Of a stretch of DNA of 52,465 nucleotides, positions 29,269-38,255 are shown piece by piece. The DNA is taken from positions 1 to 52,465 of the forward strand of contig CAMMXG010000008.1 in the NCBI GenBank assembly GCA_946500895.1, in the 5' to 3' direction. How positions within the stretch are numbered: the stretch's first letter is position 1; each line of letters opens with the position of its first letter. The notes under the pieces are model-generated. The model had not been told where the DNA came from. It worked only from the letters and a program-made list of their open reading frames with translations, and did not search any database. The position numbers and the translations under genes are program-made. Source of the stretch: an uncultured Mycoplasma sp. (lineage in GTDB: Bacteria; Bacillota_I; Bacilli_A; RF39; UBA660).

Positions 29269-31003
29269 TACCTACACATCCTTTTTTCAAATTTAATAAT
29301 CTATTTGCAAGTTCAATTTCCTCATTAGCATCCATTGAATTTGCAATTTGAGATTTTAATCTTTTTATTTCTTCTTTTGCCATTTCCTTCTTAGCAACCT
29401 GAATAAACTCATCAAAAGCAAGTTTTTCAAAATCAACAGTCTTATTCATTCTTATTATTTCCATTGCATCATCATATATGTAATCTTTCGTACTAATAAA
29501 AGAAATAAATGAACTCAAATTAATTTCTTTCGCTTCTTCATAGAAATAAATAATTTCATTTGCCAAATTACGATATTTCTTTTCATTAAAATATCCTAAC
29601 TCCTTTTTAAATATTTCAATAAATTTACCATCATTCATCATAAAATAAATAATATTTTGGCAAGCTTTATCATACTTCGAAAGTTTCGTTTTGGCAAGTG
29701 TTTTTTTCGGAGTTTCCACTATTTTTTTTGATTCAATCTTTTGTAATTCTCCATGAAGTAAATCCAGGGAAACCTGATAATCTTCACTTATTTTCTTTAA
29801 AGTAAGTTCTCTAGTAAGTTCATCCGGAATATTTTTTAAGTCTTTAATAATTTCTTTAATATAACTTGCTAGATCATCTACCTTTTCTAAATCTTTATCT
29901 CTCTTAAAATATTTAAGTTTAAAATCTAAGAAAGAAATCGGATTTCGAATATTTTCTTCTAAAGCTTGGGCACCATTCTTGATAATATACTCATCCGGAT
30001 CTTTCTCTTTACTTAAACGCACAATGGAAGGAGTTAAATTAGCTTCTTCTAAAATAGTTCCGTTCTGATAAGTAGCAATTTCACCGGCTGAGTCATTATC
30101 AAACATCAAAATAATTTTAGCTCTCAGCCCTTTAATAATCTCTACTTGTTCATTGGTAAGACTTGTCCCCATCAAAGCAACTACATTTTTGATACCGGAA
30201 GTATACATTCTTATCGCATCCATATTTCCTTCAACCAATATAACTTCTTTTTTTCTCTTAATTTCTTGTTTCGCTCGATGATAATTAAATAATATCTGGC
30301 CTTTTTTAAAGATATTAGATTCTTTTGAATTGATATATTTTGCTTGATTGGTATCTTCATAAATTCTTCCTGTAAATCCAACTACATTTCCATCTAAATC
30401 ATGAATTGGAAACATAATTCTTCTTTGAAAAACATCATTCACATAATCATTATTTTGATTTACAAGACCCAAACGTTCTATTACATCAAGTGAATATTTT
30501 TTATTAGTAAGAAGTTTATTTAAAGAGTAATTACCTCCTAAAGCTAAACCTAGATCAAACTCTTTAATTGCTTCTTCATCCAAATTTCTTTTTTTCAAAT
30601 ACTCCTTAGCTTTAATTCCTTCCCCACTATTTAAATTATTTTGATAAAATTTTAAAGCTAAATTCATTATTTCATATTCTTGAGTATTATTTTTTGGTTT
30701 TTCTTTTCTAATTGTTCCATGAAAAGGAATACCACATTTATCCGCTACAATTTTAACAGCCTCTAAAAATTTCACATTTTCATATTCACTTACAAAAGTA
30801 AAAACATTTCCAGCAGCTCCACAAGAAAAGCATTTGTAAATCTGTTTTTCTTCTGAAACGCTCATACTCGGTGAATGGTCCTCATGAAAAGGGCAAACGC
30901 CAAAATAGTTTTTACCTTTTTGTGTAAGTGGAACATAACTAGAAATGATATCAACGATATTGGCACTTTTACGAATACGTTCTATTTCTGCATCAGTAAC
31001 CAT
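29258..31003 (-). CDS. dnaG: DNA primase
   Basis: [14 protein letters not shown]...[25 protein letters not shown] toprim. Confidence 0.96.
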   Translation of the reverse strand: MVTDAEIERIRKSANIVDIISSYVPLTQKGKNYFGVCPFHEDHSPSMSVSEEKQIYKCFSCGAAGNVFTFVSEYENVKFLEAVKIVADKCGIPFHGTIRKEKPKNNTQEYEIMNLALKFYQNNLNSGEGIKAKEYLKKRNLDEEAIKEFDLGLALGGNYSLNKLLTNKKYSLDVIERLGLVNQNNDYVNDVFQRRIMFPIHDLDGNVVGFTGRIYEDTNQAKYINSKESNIFKKGQILFNYHRAKQEIKRKKEVILVEGNMDAIRMYTSGIKNVVALMGTSLTNEQVEIIKGLRAKIILMFDNDSAGEIATYQNGTILEEANLTPSIVRLSKEKDPDEYIIKNGAQALEENIRNPISFLDFKLKYFKRDKDLEKVDDLASYIKEIIKDLKNIPDELTRELTLKKISEDYQVSLDLLHGELQKIESKKIVETPKKTLAKTKLSKYDKACQNIIYFMMNDGKFIEIFKKELGYFNEKKYRNLANEIIYFYEEAKEINLSSFISFISTKDYIYDDAMEIIRMNKTVDFEKLAFDEFIQVAKKEMAKEEIKRLKSQIANSMDANEEIELANRLLNLKKGCVGNEK

Positions 31004-31072
31004 ATCATCACCCCTCTAATTTGCGCTTCTAAATATATTTATTACCCATATCCCCCTAAAATCCTTTAAAAA

Positions 31073-31103
31073 AATGCAAATTTTTAAGAAAAACTTGCAT
31101 TTT
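31073..31103 (-). terminator. intrinsic terminator of sortase gene
   Basis: AATGCAAG...TTGCATTTTTTT on minus strand. Confidence 0.6.
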
Positions 31104-31112
31104 TATCCATTT

Positions 31113-31652
31113 TTATAAACTTTCTGACTTTTTTAGCGCTCCATAATAGATTGTTTGGGTACTACTATTCCCTTTTGTACAAGTAATAAGAGTAAGCATA
31201 TGCGGGTAGTCTTCTTTTAAATAAAGAACTCCTGTTTTGTCTTGCTCCTCAATATCTACGATCTCATAAATCCATTTTACACCTTGATAATAAAGTGTAA
31301 CAAAAGAATTTTCATCTAATAAATATAAATCTTTAAAAAAAGCATTTTTTCCATTTCCCGAATGGGCAGCTAAAATGATATTGCTTGTATCTTGATCCGG
31401 AAACGTACTCATAGAATGAACCAAAACATTTTGGTCAACCTGATTTTCTTTGGCACTAACAGGAAAAAGTTCTCTTTTTAAATGAATTTCTTCAATTTCT
31501 AATATAGCAAAGTAATCACTATTTTCTATCTTTTCTTCTACTACTTCCAAATATTTATCTTCATCTATTTTTGCTTTCGTAAAATGATAAGTTGGAAAGA
31601 ATATCCCAAATAAGACGATAATAATTCCCAAAAATTTAATTGTTTTGATCAT
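31113..31652 (-). CDS. class C/D-like sortase
   Basis: ILAAHSGNG (His) and LTLITCTKG (Cys); N-terminal TM. Confidence 0.85.
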   Translation of the reverse strand: MIKTIKFLGIIIVLFGIFFPTYHFTKAKIDEDKYLEVVEEKIENSDYFAILEIEEIHLKRELFPVSAKENQVDQNVLVHSMSTFPDQDTSNIILAAHSGNGKNAFFKDLYLLDENSFVTLYYQGVKWIYEIVDIEEQDKTGVLYLKEDYPHMLTLITCTKGNSSTQTIYYGALKKSESL

Positions 31653-33645
31653 AATTACACAAAACCATACCTATAAAAAGACAAACGCTAGAAAATAAAA
31701 TAGTATACAAAAATTCGTTTACTCCTGTTTTAGGAACTTCAATTTTTAAGCGATTCGTAATTTTAAAATTACTTAAAACATTATTTTGAATGTTGGCTTC
31801 CATAAAACCATCTAATAATTCATAATTGGAAGGAGCATTTAATTCTTTAATATAGTAGATTCCTTCTAAAAGATTAGAAATTGTAATCATTCCCTTCTCA
31901 TCCGTTTCGTACTCTCCAATTAACTGTTTATCCTGATCATAAAGGCCAAACAAAACTCCCTGTAATGGTTTTAAACTATCATAATCTAACTTTTCTATTT
32001 GAAGCACACCATTTTGTTGCTGATTAAATACTTCTAACTCAATTTTTTCTTCACCTAAAATAACAAAAGATATCTTCTCTTCCAAAATTTGATATCCTTC
32101 TGGAGCTTCTACTTCTATTAATTCATAGTTTCCATATGGTATATTATCAATCGATAATATTCCTTCCTGAGTTTTAAAAACTTCATTCCCATCTACAGTA
32201 AAGTACTCATTTATATCAGTATTAAGTATTTTAAAGAAAGCTTCCCCATCAATGAGTTCTTTACTATCCACATCTTTCTTTTGAATTAATAAAGAACCAA
32301 CAATTTGTGGATTTTTAATAATCAAATTAGAAAAAGTATCTTCATTTACAATTAGAGTGATATCTTCTGCTAAATGATATCCTTCTGTAGAAGTAACTTG
32401 TTTTAATGTGTATTTGCCATAAGGTAATACTAAAGAAAATTTGCCATATTCATTTGTTTCAAATTCTGTATATAAATGATTATTTTTATCATACACCTGA
32501 AATTTAGCATTTTTTTCTAACTCTAAATTACCATCTATATCTTCTAGATATTTTTCTATTACAATTTCTTTTTTGATTAAAGGATCTGTCGTTTCTATCA
32601 CAACATCATCCTGAATCACTTCAAAATAAATCTTTTCATGATTAATTTCATACCCATAAGGTGCTTCTATTTCTTGTAAATAATATTTTCCTAAATGAAT
32701 TTCATCTAAATAAGCAATTCCTTCTTCATTAGTGACAATGGTCTGATAATGAGTACCATCTTCATAATAAATTCCATATTTAGCTCCTTTTAAAGAAAGA
32801 AACGAATTTTCTTTTCCTTTTTTGATTAAAGTTAAATTAGGAAAATCTACATTAAATTCAATTCTTTCATAACTTCTATCAATAATCCCTTTTGTCATAA
32901 CTATTTGACTAGAAGGACTATAAAATATTTTAGGTTTATTCATTTTATCTAATTGCCGATTAAAACCAACGTATTGATATCCCGGATGAGAAAAAGTAAT
33001 CGTAATTTTATTACCATCTCTTTTTACATCAACATTACCATAATCCATCTCAAATTCATCTAAAATTCCATACTCATCTACAAAAGTTAAAGTATCTCCA
33101 AGTTCTACATCAATAATATCCGTTTCTTCTAAAAAAGAAGGCATTAAATTATGATGATCTACATCTAATTGAATAGCATTTATTTCTTCTTTTAATAAAT
33201 CTATTTTCTTATTATTACTATCAACAAAATAAATTTCTCCAGTATCTTCAAGTAAATACGCCCATATCATAAACTGAGTCGCTGCATACCATTTAATATC
33301 AGTTCGATCTTGGTAACCATAACCATAATAAGCAATAGTCCGGAGATTATTCCAATCTTCATCTGTAATACCTAAATCTTCTGGTATCATATCTAAATAT
33401 TGATAAGCCGTAAAATTCCCATTTTTTAAAACCACTCCCGGTTCAATACAATAAACATGCTCACCAGTATCACGATTGATAATCTCATACATACTTTTAT
33501 ATTTTTCTACACTTGGTGTTTTTAAATAAAGTCTTATATTTGGAATAGCATCCCCCAAATAAATATAATTTTCTTCGGCAAAAACTGTATGATTTGCTAC
33601 TATAAAAACAAATAAGCATAATAATAATTTTAATATTTTTTTCAT
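31636..33645 (-). CDS. thioester-domain, Cna-B/SpaA repeat, sortase-anchored surface adhesin
   Basis: YCIEPG + TQFMIW thioester signature; repeated prealbumin-like units; VPKTG + TM + basic/polar tail. Confidence 0.85.
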   Translation of the reverse strand: MKKILKLLLCLFVFIVANHTVFAEENYIYLGDAIPNIRLYLKTPSVEKYKSMYEIINRDTGEHVYCIEPGVVLKNGNFTAYQYLDMIPEDLGITDEDWNNLRTIAYYGYGYQDRTDIKWYAATQFMIWAYLLEDTGEIYFVDSNNKKIDLLKEEINAIQLDVDHHNLMPSFLEETDIIDVELGDTLTFVDEYGILDEFEMDYGNVDVKRDGNKITITFSHPGYQYVGFNRQLDKMNKPKIFYSPSSQIVMTKGIIDRSYERIEFNVDFPNLTLIKKGKENSFLSLKGAKYGIYYEDGTHYQTIVTNEEGIAYLDEIHLGKYYLQEIEAPYGYEINHEKIYFEVIQDDVVIETTDPLIKKEIVIEKYLEDIDGNLELEKNAKFQVYDKNNHLYTEFETNEYGKFSLVLPYGKYTLKQVTSTEGYHLAEDITLIVNEDTFSNLIIKNPQIVGSLLIQKKDVDSKELIDGEAFFKILNTDINEYFTVDGNEVFKTQEGILSIDNIPYGNYELIEVEAPEGYQILEEKISFVILGEEKIELEVFNQQQNGVLQIEKLDYDSLKPLQGVLFGLYDQDKQLIGEYETDEKGMITISNLLEGIYYIKELNAPSNYELLDGFMEANIQNNVLSNFKITNRLKIEVPKTGVNEFLYTILFSSVCLFIGMVLCNYDQNN

Positions 33646-33673
33646 CTTAATCCTTTTCTAGATCAAAAGAAAA

Positions 33674-33720
33674 ACTCGTAAAAATACCCCTTATCCTAGA
33701 AATAAGAATTCTTTACGAGT
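33674..33720 (-). terminator. compound terminator between the rnfD-like gene and the adhesin gene
   Basis: ACTCGTAAA...CTTAT..ATAAG...TTTACGAGT then TTTTTCTTTT on minus strand. Confidence 0.6.
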
Positions 33721-33746
33721 GAATAAAACTACTATAGCATAAAACT

Positions 33747-34628
33747 TTATACTTGTAAACGTTTTTTATAAGCAATTTTATCAAAAGTAAGAAAAAAGAA
33801 ACTAAAAAACAAGATAGCAATATAAGGAGCCTCATAAATCGGTACAAACAAAGATAATATAGCAGTTAACAAACCAATTATAATTCCATATATAATTTTT
33901 CCAGTCTTTGTGCACGGAGTAACATACAAATCAGTTCCAACAAAAACAAAAGCAAAATAAGCCGAACCATTCAATATATTTTCTAAATAAACATTATTTT
34001 TAGTTATTAAGAACAAAAGAAATAAAATAATTAAAAAGCTAATGCTAGACATAATCGGAATCATTCTTTTATAAAACTTATTAAAACTTAAAATAAGAAA
34101 GGCAATTAAACAGAAAAATAAACTATTACTGGCAAGTCCTCCTACTCCATATCCTATAAGAATATCAAAAGTATTGTAATTAAAAGCATGAATTTTTTCT
34201 GCTACATTCATATAGGAATAACTATTAAAAAGCAAAGCCAAAATTAATAAAATTCTTGTAAAAGCAAGAAGATTAAACTCTTTTTTCTTCTTTAAAAAAC
34301 CAGCTATAAATAATGATACAAATAAAACAATCGGATAAATAAGCATATTCGTATTAATAGAAGTAGTACAAGCTAAAATTAAGGCATATAAAATAGTTTC
34401 CCATTTATCACTTTTATTAATATATGCGATTAAAAAGCCAACTATAATACTTATCCCACAAAAATAAAAAGGAATAAACATATCAATAAAAGAAATAAGT
34501 TCGTTTTGATATAATAAAATACCATTCTTATAAAAACTAAATAAAAGAAGTGGAATAAGAGCTATAAAATATGCTTTTACTAAGCTATTTTTATCTTTAT
34601 CATAATGTAAATAAGCAAGTTTATTCAT
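33747..34628 (-). CDS. RnfD-like membrane protein
   Basis: LNGSAYFAFVFVGTDLYVTPCTKTGKIIYGIIIGLLTAIL resembles the RnfD/NqrB C-terminus. Confidence 0.7.
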   Translation of the reverse strand: MNKLAYLHYDKDKNSLVKAYFIALIPLLLFSFYKNGILLYQNELISFIDMFIPFYFCGISIIVGFLIAYINKSDKWETILYALILACTTSINTNMLIYPIVLFVSLFIAGFLKKKKEFNLLAFTRILLILALLFNSYSYMNVAEKIHAFNYNTFDILIGYGVGGLASNSLFFCLIAFLILSFNKFYKRMIPIMSSISFLIILFLLFLITKNNVYLENILNGSAYFAFVFVGTDLYVTPCTKTGKIIYGIIIGLLTAILSLFVPIYEAPYIAILFFSFFFLTFDKIAYKKRLQV

Positions 34629-35742
34629 GGCTATCTCCTTTCAAATAAGTATTAAAATTAATATATACAGGACATATATATGAACATAAACCACAATTTA
34701 TACATTCTTTTCTTATTTGTTCTGCATATTTTGGATTTTTAAATAAAATTGGATCTAAATGCGCTGGGCAAATATCACTACACAAACCACAACGAATGCA
34801 TTCACTTTCTTTTTTCTCTTCTCTTTTTTTCATAATAATTAGACTATTTAGATTAGGTGTTACTACAAAAGAACCTACATTAATTGTCTCTCCCTGCATG
34901 AGTCCATTAGCAAAATAAAGAACATTCTCTTCTGTAATTTCTACCACATCTTTGACAACCAAAGAAAGGAGTGCGCCAATTTTTGCTTGAACAACCACCG
35001 GATTTTTTACGGCATCCCCACTAATCGTAATTAACACGTCACTTTTACTTCTACCCCTTTTAAGATGGTTATAAATATCATAAAACTGACTTGCAGGTAC
35101 AACAAGGGTTTCTTCTTCTGCTAAGCCAAGATAAGAAGTTAAAAAAGAAGGTTTTCCTAGTAAATACAAATCAGGAACTATCTTCAAAATAATATTTGGA
35201 TACATTCCGAGATCACTCATAAGCTTACTGACATTCTCACTACTGCTAGCTTTCAAACACACATAAATATTTTGGATAGAATATAAACTTGTAATTTCAT
35301 CTAATAATTCCAAAAAAACATCATAGTACAAAAACAAATAAAAATTTTCGGTAGAAACATAAACTTCATCATCAATAGCATTTAAAACCAAATTTTTCTT
35401 TCCTTGTAAATCTAGAACACTCAAAACACTTTCTTTATTGAGTTTCCTTTTTCTTCCTGCTTCTTTCCTATTTCTTTCTTCAAAATCATTAGCAATTTCT
35501 AGATAATAATCTGCATCCTGAAGCGAATTTAATTTTTTTAAACCACTCACTACACCTGAAACAGGACTAAGCATACCCGTAATAACTTCATCGCCTATTT
35601 TAACAAAATCATTTTTATGAACTAGAATTGTATTGTTTTTTAAAACAGGAAGATAAACATAATCTGGCTTTAAGAAACTTTCTAGCTTGCTCGAAACCAA
35701 AATATTTTCATCTTTTTTAAGCTCGATTAACTTCTGCATCAT
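34621..35742 (-). CDS. RnfC-like protein with two 4Fe-4S clusters
   Basis: CIRCGLCSDICPAHL and CINCGLCSYICPVYI. Confidence 0.75.
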   Translation of the reverse strand: MMQKLIELKKDENILVSSKLESFLKPDYVYLPVLKNNTILVHKNDFVKIGDEVITGMLSPVSGVVSGLKKLNSLQDADYYLEIANDFEERNRKEAGRKRKLNKESVLSVLDLQGKKNLVLNAIDDEVYVSTENFYLFLYYDVFLELLDEITSLYSIQNIYVCLKASSSENVSKLMSDLGMYPNIILKIVPDLYLLGKPSFLTSYLGLAEEETLVVPASQFYDIYNHLKRGRSKSDVLITISGDAVKNPVVVQAKIGALLSLVVKDVVEITEENVLYFANGLMQGETINVGSFVVTPNLNSLIIMKKREEKKESECIRCGLCSDICPAHLDPILFKNPKYAEQIRKECINCGLCSYICPVYINFNTYLKGDSHE

Positions 35743-35747
35743 ATCAC

Positions 35748-37538
35748 CTACTTACTTGTCTTTTCCTCATCTTTTTCTTTTAAATATTCTTGTAATCGAA
35801 TCGCGGTTGCTTCGGGAATAATTCGACTTAACTCTTCAATAGTAGCATTCTTAATTTTTGTCACACTACCAAATTCTTTAATAAGAGCTTTCTTTCTTTT
35901 CGCCCCAATTCCCTCAATATTATCTAAAATACTTCCAATCGCACCTTTACTTCGAATCGCTCTATGATAACTAATCGTATATCTATGCACTTCATCTTGC
36001 ATTCTTGTTAAATAATGAAAGACACTACTCGTTTTATCAAGAGGAATAGTACGATAACCTAAAGAATCAATTAAATCATTTGTTCTATGCTTATCATTTT
36101 TTCTTAGGCCACATACTCTGATATCAAGATTTAAGCTCTGTAATATTTCTAGACATGCATTAATTTGATTAATACCACCATCGACAATAATTAAATCAGG
36201 TAACTCTGTTTTATCTACTAAAGCCCGGTAATATCTTCTGTAAATAACTTCTTGCATCGTATGATAATCATCATTTTTATCTAAGCTAATTTTATATTTC
36301 CGATATTCCTTTTTAGCAGGACGTCCATTCTTAAATACGACCATACAACTAACAGTAAAAGAACCAAAAAGATTCGAGTTATCAAATAAATCGATACGGT
36401 CTAATTTCTTTAAACCAAGCAAATCCCTTAATTCATCATTCGCTTTCTCAGTTTTCTCTTCATCACGAACGATAATTTCAAGTTCATTTTCCAAATTAAT
36501 TTGCGCATTTTTCGAAGCCATATCAACTAAATTCTTTTTCTTTCCCTTTTGAGGAACAACAAAACCAGTATTAATAATTTCACTTAAAACACTAGTATTT
36601 ACATCACTAGTACATAACACTTCTTTAGGAACTTCATGTTTACTATAAAAATTCATGAGATAAGTATCTAATTCATCCTGATAATCACTAACAACCGGAA
36701 AAATATCAGTATGTCCTCCAACCATTCTTCCATTTCTAAGAAATAATATTTGCACACTCAGATAACCTTTATTAAAGAAATAGCCAACAACATCACGATT
36801 CACATAATCATGTAATTCCATTTTCTGTTTATCTAAGATAATACTAATATAATTAAGTTCTTTTTTTAGTTCTAAAGCCATTTCAAAATTTAGTTGTTCA
36901 CTGTACATATTAATTTTTTCTAGAATTTTATTCTTTAAAACATCAGCATTACCTCTTAAAAAACTCAAAATCTCTGTTTCCATTTGTTCTAATTTCTCTT
37001 GATCAACCTTTTTCTCACAATATCCTAAACACTCGCCAATATGATAATATAGACATACTTTCTTAGGCATAACATCACATTTTTTTAAGGGATATAAACG
37101 ATTAATTAGAGCAACAATTTTTCTGGCTGCATAAGCATTAGGATATGGCCCAAAAAGCATTTTTTTATCTTTCTTGCGAATATTTAAATAACGAGAAACC
37201 TGAAGTTTAGGATAAGGTTTACTAATATATTCAATATAAGGATAACTCTTATCATCTTTAAGTAAAATATTATATTTTGGATCATATTGTTTAATTAAAT
37301 TAAATTCTAAAAGAAATGCTTCTAATTCACTACTAGCAACAATATAGGAAAAATCTGCTATTTCACTAACCATCTTTGCTGTCTTACCTGTTTGAGGACG
37401 ATTAAAATATGAATTGACACGCTTATGTAAATCTTTTGCTTTTCCAACATAAATAATAACCCCATCACTATTTCTCATTTGATAAGAACCAGGTAAATGA
37501 GGAATGAGTTTAAGTTTTTCTTTCAGCATTTCAATCAC
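35748..37538 (-). CDS. uvrC: excinuclease ABC subunit C
   Basis: PGSYQMRNSDGVIIYVGKAKDLHKRVNSYF; DLIIVDGGINQINA. Confidence 0.95.
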   Translation of the reverse strand: MIEMLKEKLKLIPHLPGSYQMRNSDGVIIYVGKAKDLHKRVNSYFNRPQTGKTAKMVSEIADFSYIVASSELEAFLLEFNLIKQYDPKYNILLKDDKSYPYIEYISKPYPKLQVSRYLNIRKKDKKMLFGPYPNAYAARKIVALINRLYPLKKCDVMPKKVCLYYHIGECLGYCEKKVDQEKLEQMETEILSFLRGNADVLKNKILEKINMYSEQLNFEMALELKKELNYISIILDKQKMELHDYVNRDVVGYFFNKGYLSVQILFLRNGRMVGGHTDIFPVVSDYQDELDTYLMNFYSKHEVPKEVLCTSDVNTSVLSEIINTGFVVPQKGKKKNLVDMASKNAQINLENELEIIVRDEEKTEKANDELRDLLGLKKLDRIDLFDNSNLFGSFTVSCMVVFKNGRPAKKEYRKYKISLDKNDDYHTMQEVIYRRYYRALVDKTELPDLIIVDGGINQINACLEILQSLNLDIRVCGLRKNDKHRTNDLIDSLGYRTIPLDKTSSVFHYLTRMQDEVHRYTISYHRAIRSKGAIGSILDNIEGIGAKRKKALIKEFGSVTKIKNATIEELSRIIPEATAIRLQEYLKEKDEEKTSK

Positions 37539-37590
37539 CTACTTCTTTTATTATACTACATTTTTTAGTATAATAAAATCAGGTGTTGTT

Positions 37591-37944
37591 ATGAAATTAT
37601 TAAATACATGTACATTAGAAATTAAAAAATCCAAATTTATTGGCTACTACTTTGAAGTAGATAACACAAACGAAGTAAAAGAAGTATTAGAAAACTTAAA
37701 AAAAGAACATAAAAAAGCAAAACATATTCCTTATGCTTACAAAATTGATAATGAAATAAAAAAATCAGATGATAAAGAACCATCTGGAACTAGTGGTATG
37801 CCCATTTTAAACATCATTGAAAAAAACAATCTAAATCACACTCTAATTGCCGCAGTACGATACTTTGGTGGTATTAAACTTGGTGCCGGTGGATTAATTA
37901 GAGCATACTCTAATACTGCTAAAGAAGTAATTAAAACAAATTAA
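37591..37944 (+). CDS. YigZ/IMPACT family protein (single-domain, short)
   Basis: ORF 37504..37944 trimmed to MKLLNTCTLEIKKSKFIGY; EPSGTSGMPIL, VRYFGGIKLGAGGLIRAYS. Confidence 0.85.
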   Translation: MKLLNTCTLEIKKSKFIGYYFEVDNTNEVKEVLENLKKEHKKAKHIPYAYKIDNEIKKSDDKEPSGTSGMPILNIIEKNNLNHTLIAAVRYFGGIKLGAGGLIRAYSNTAKEVIKTN

Positions 37945-38095
37945 TATTTTCTAATATTATACTATTATTGTTATTATTATTTTGATTATCATCTTCATTT
38001 ACAGTTCTAGTATAAACCCCAATAATAGCAGCAGTACCAATAGTAACCCCTAAAAACAAAATAATCAAAATAATTAACTTTTCATAAAATCTCAT
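37931..38095 (-). CDS. unannotated 54-aa single-TM, Asn-rich small protein
   Basis: MRFYEKLIILIILFLGVTIGTAAIIGVYTRTVNEDDNQNNNNNNSIILENINLF; overlaps the yigZ 3' end. Confidence 0.5.
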   Translation of the reverse strand: MRFYEKLIILIILFLGVTIGTAAIIGVYTRTVNEDDNQNNNNNNSIILENINLF

Positions 38096-38170
38096 ATTTA
38101 TCTCTCCTACTATATATAAGTATACCTAAAATTAACTATTTAAACAATAGTTTTTTTATTTAAATTAAAA

Positions 38171-38197
38171 GAACGAAGTAAGCACTAAACTTCATTC
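38171..38197 (-). terminator. terminator of P3
   Basis: GAATGAAGT...ACTTCGTTC then TTTTAATTT on minus strand. Confidence 0.6.
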
Positions 38198-38211
38198 TAA
38201 TGTAATGATAA

Positions 38212-38250
38212 CTTGCCCATAGGTTAAAGGAAAAAAGCGCTATAGGCAAG
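38212..38250 (-). other. conserved stem-loop downstream of P3 (counterpart after P1)
   Basis: CTTGCCTATAG cgcttttttcctttaac CTATGGGCAAG. Confidence 0.55.
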
Positions 38251-38255
38251 ATAGA

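Noticed and set aside
33674-33720. Compound hairpin upstream of the adhesin gene considered as a riboswitch
   Set aside because: No match to a known riboswitch core; a U-rich tail on the minus strand makes an intrinsic terminator for the upstream rnfD-like gene the simpler explanation.
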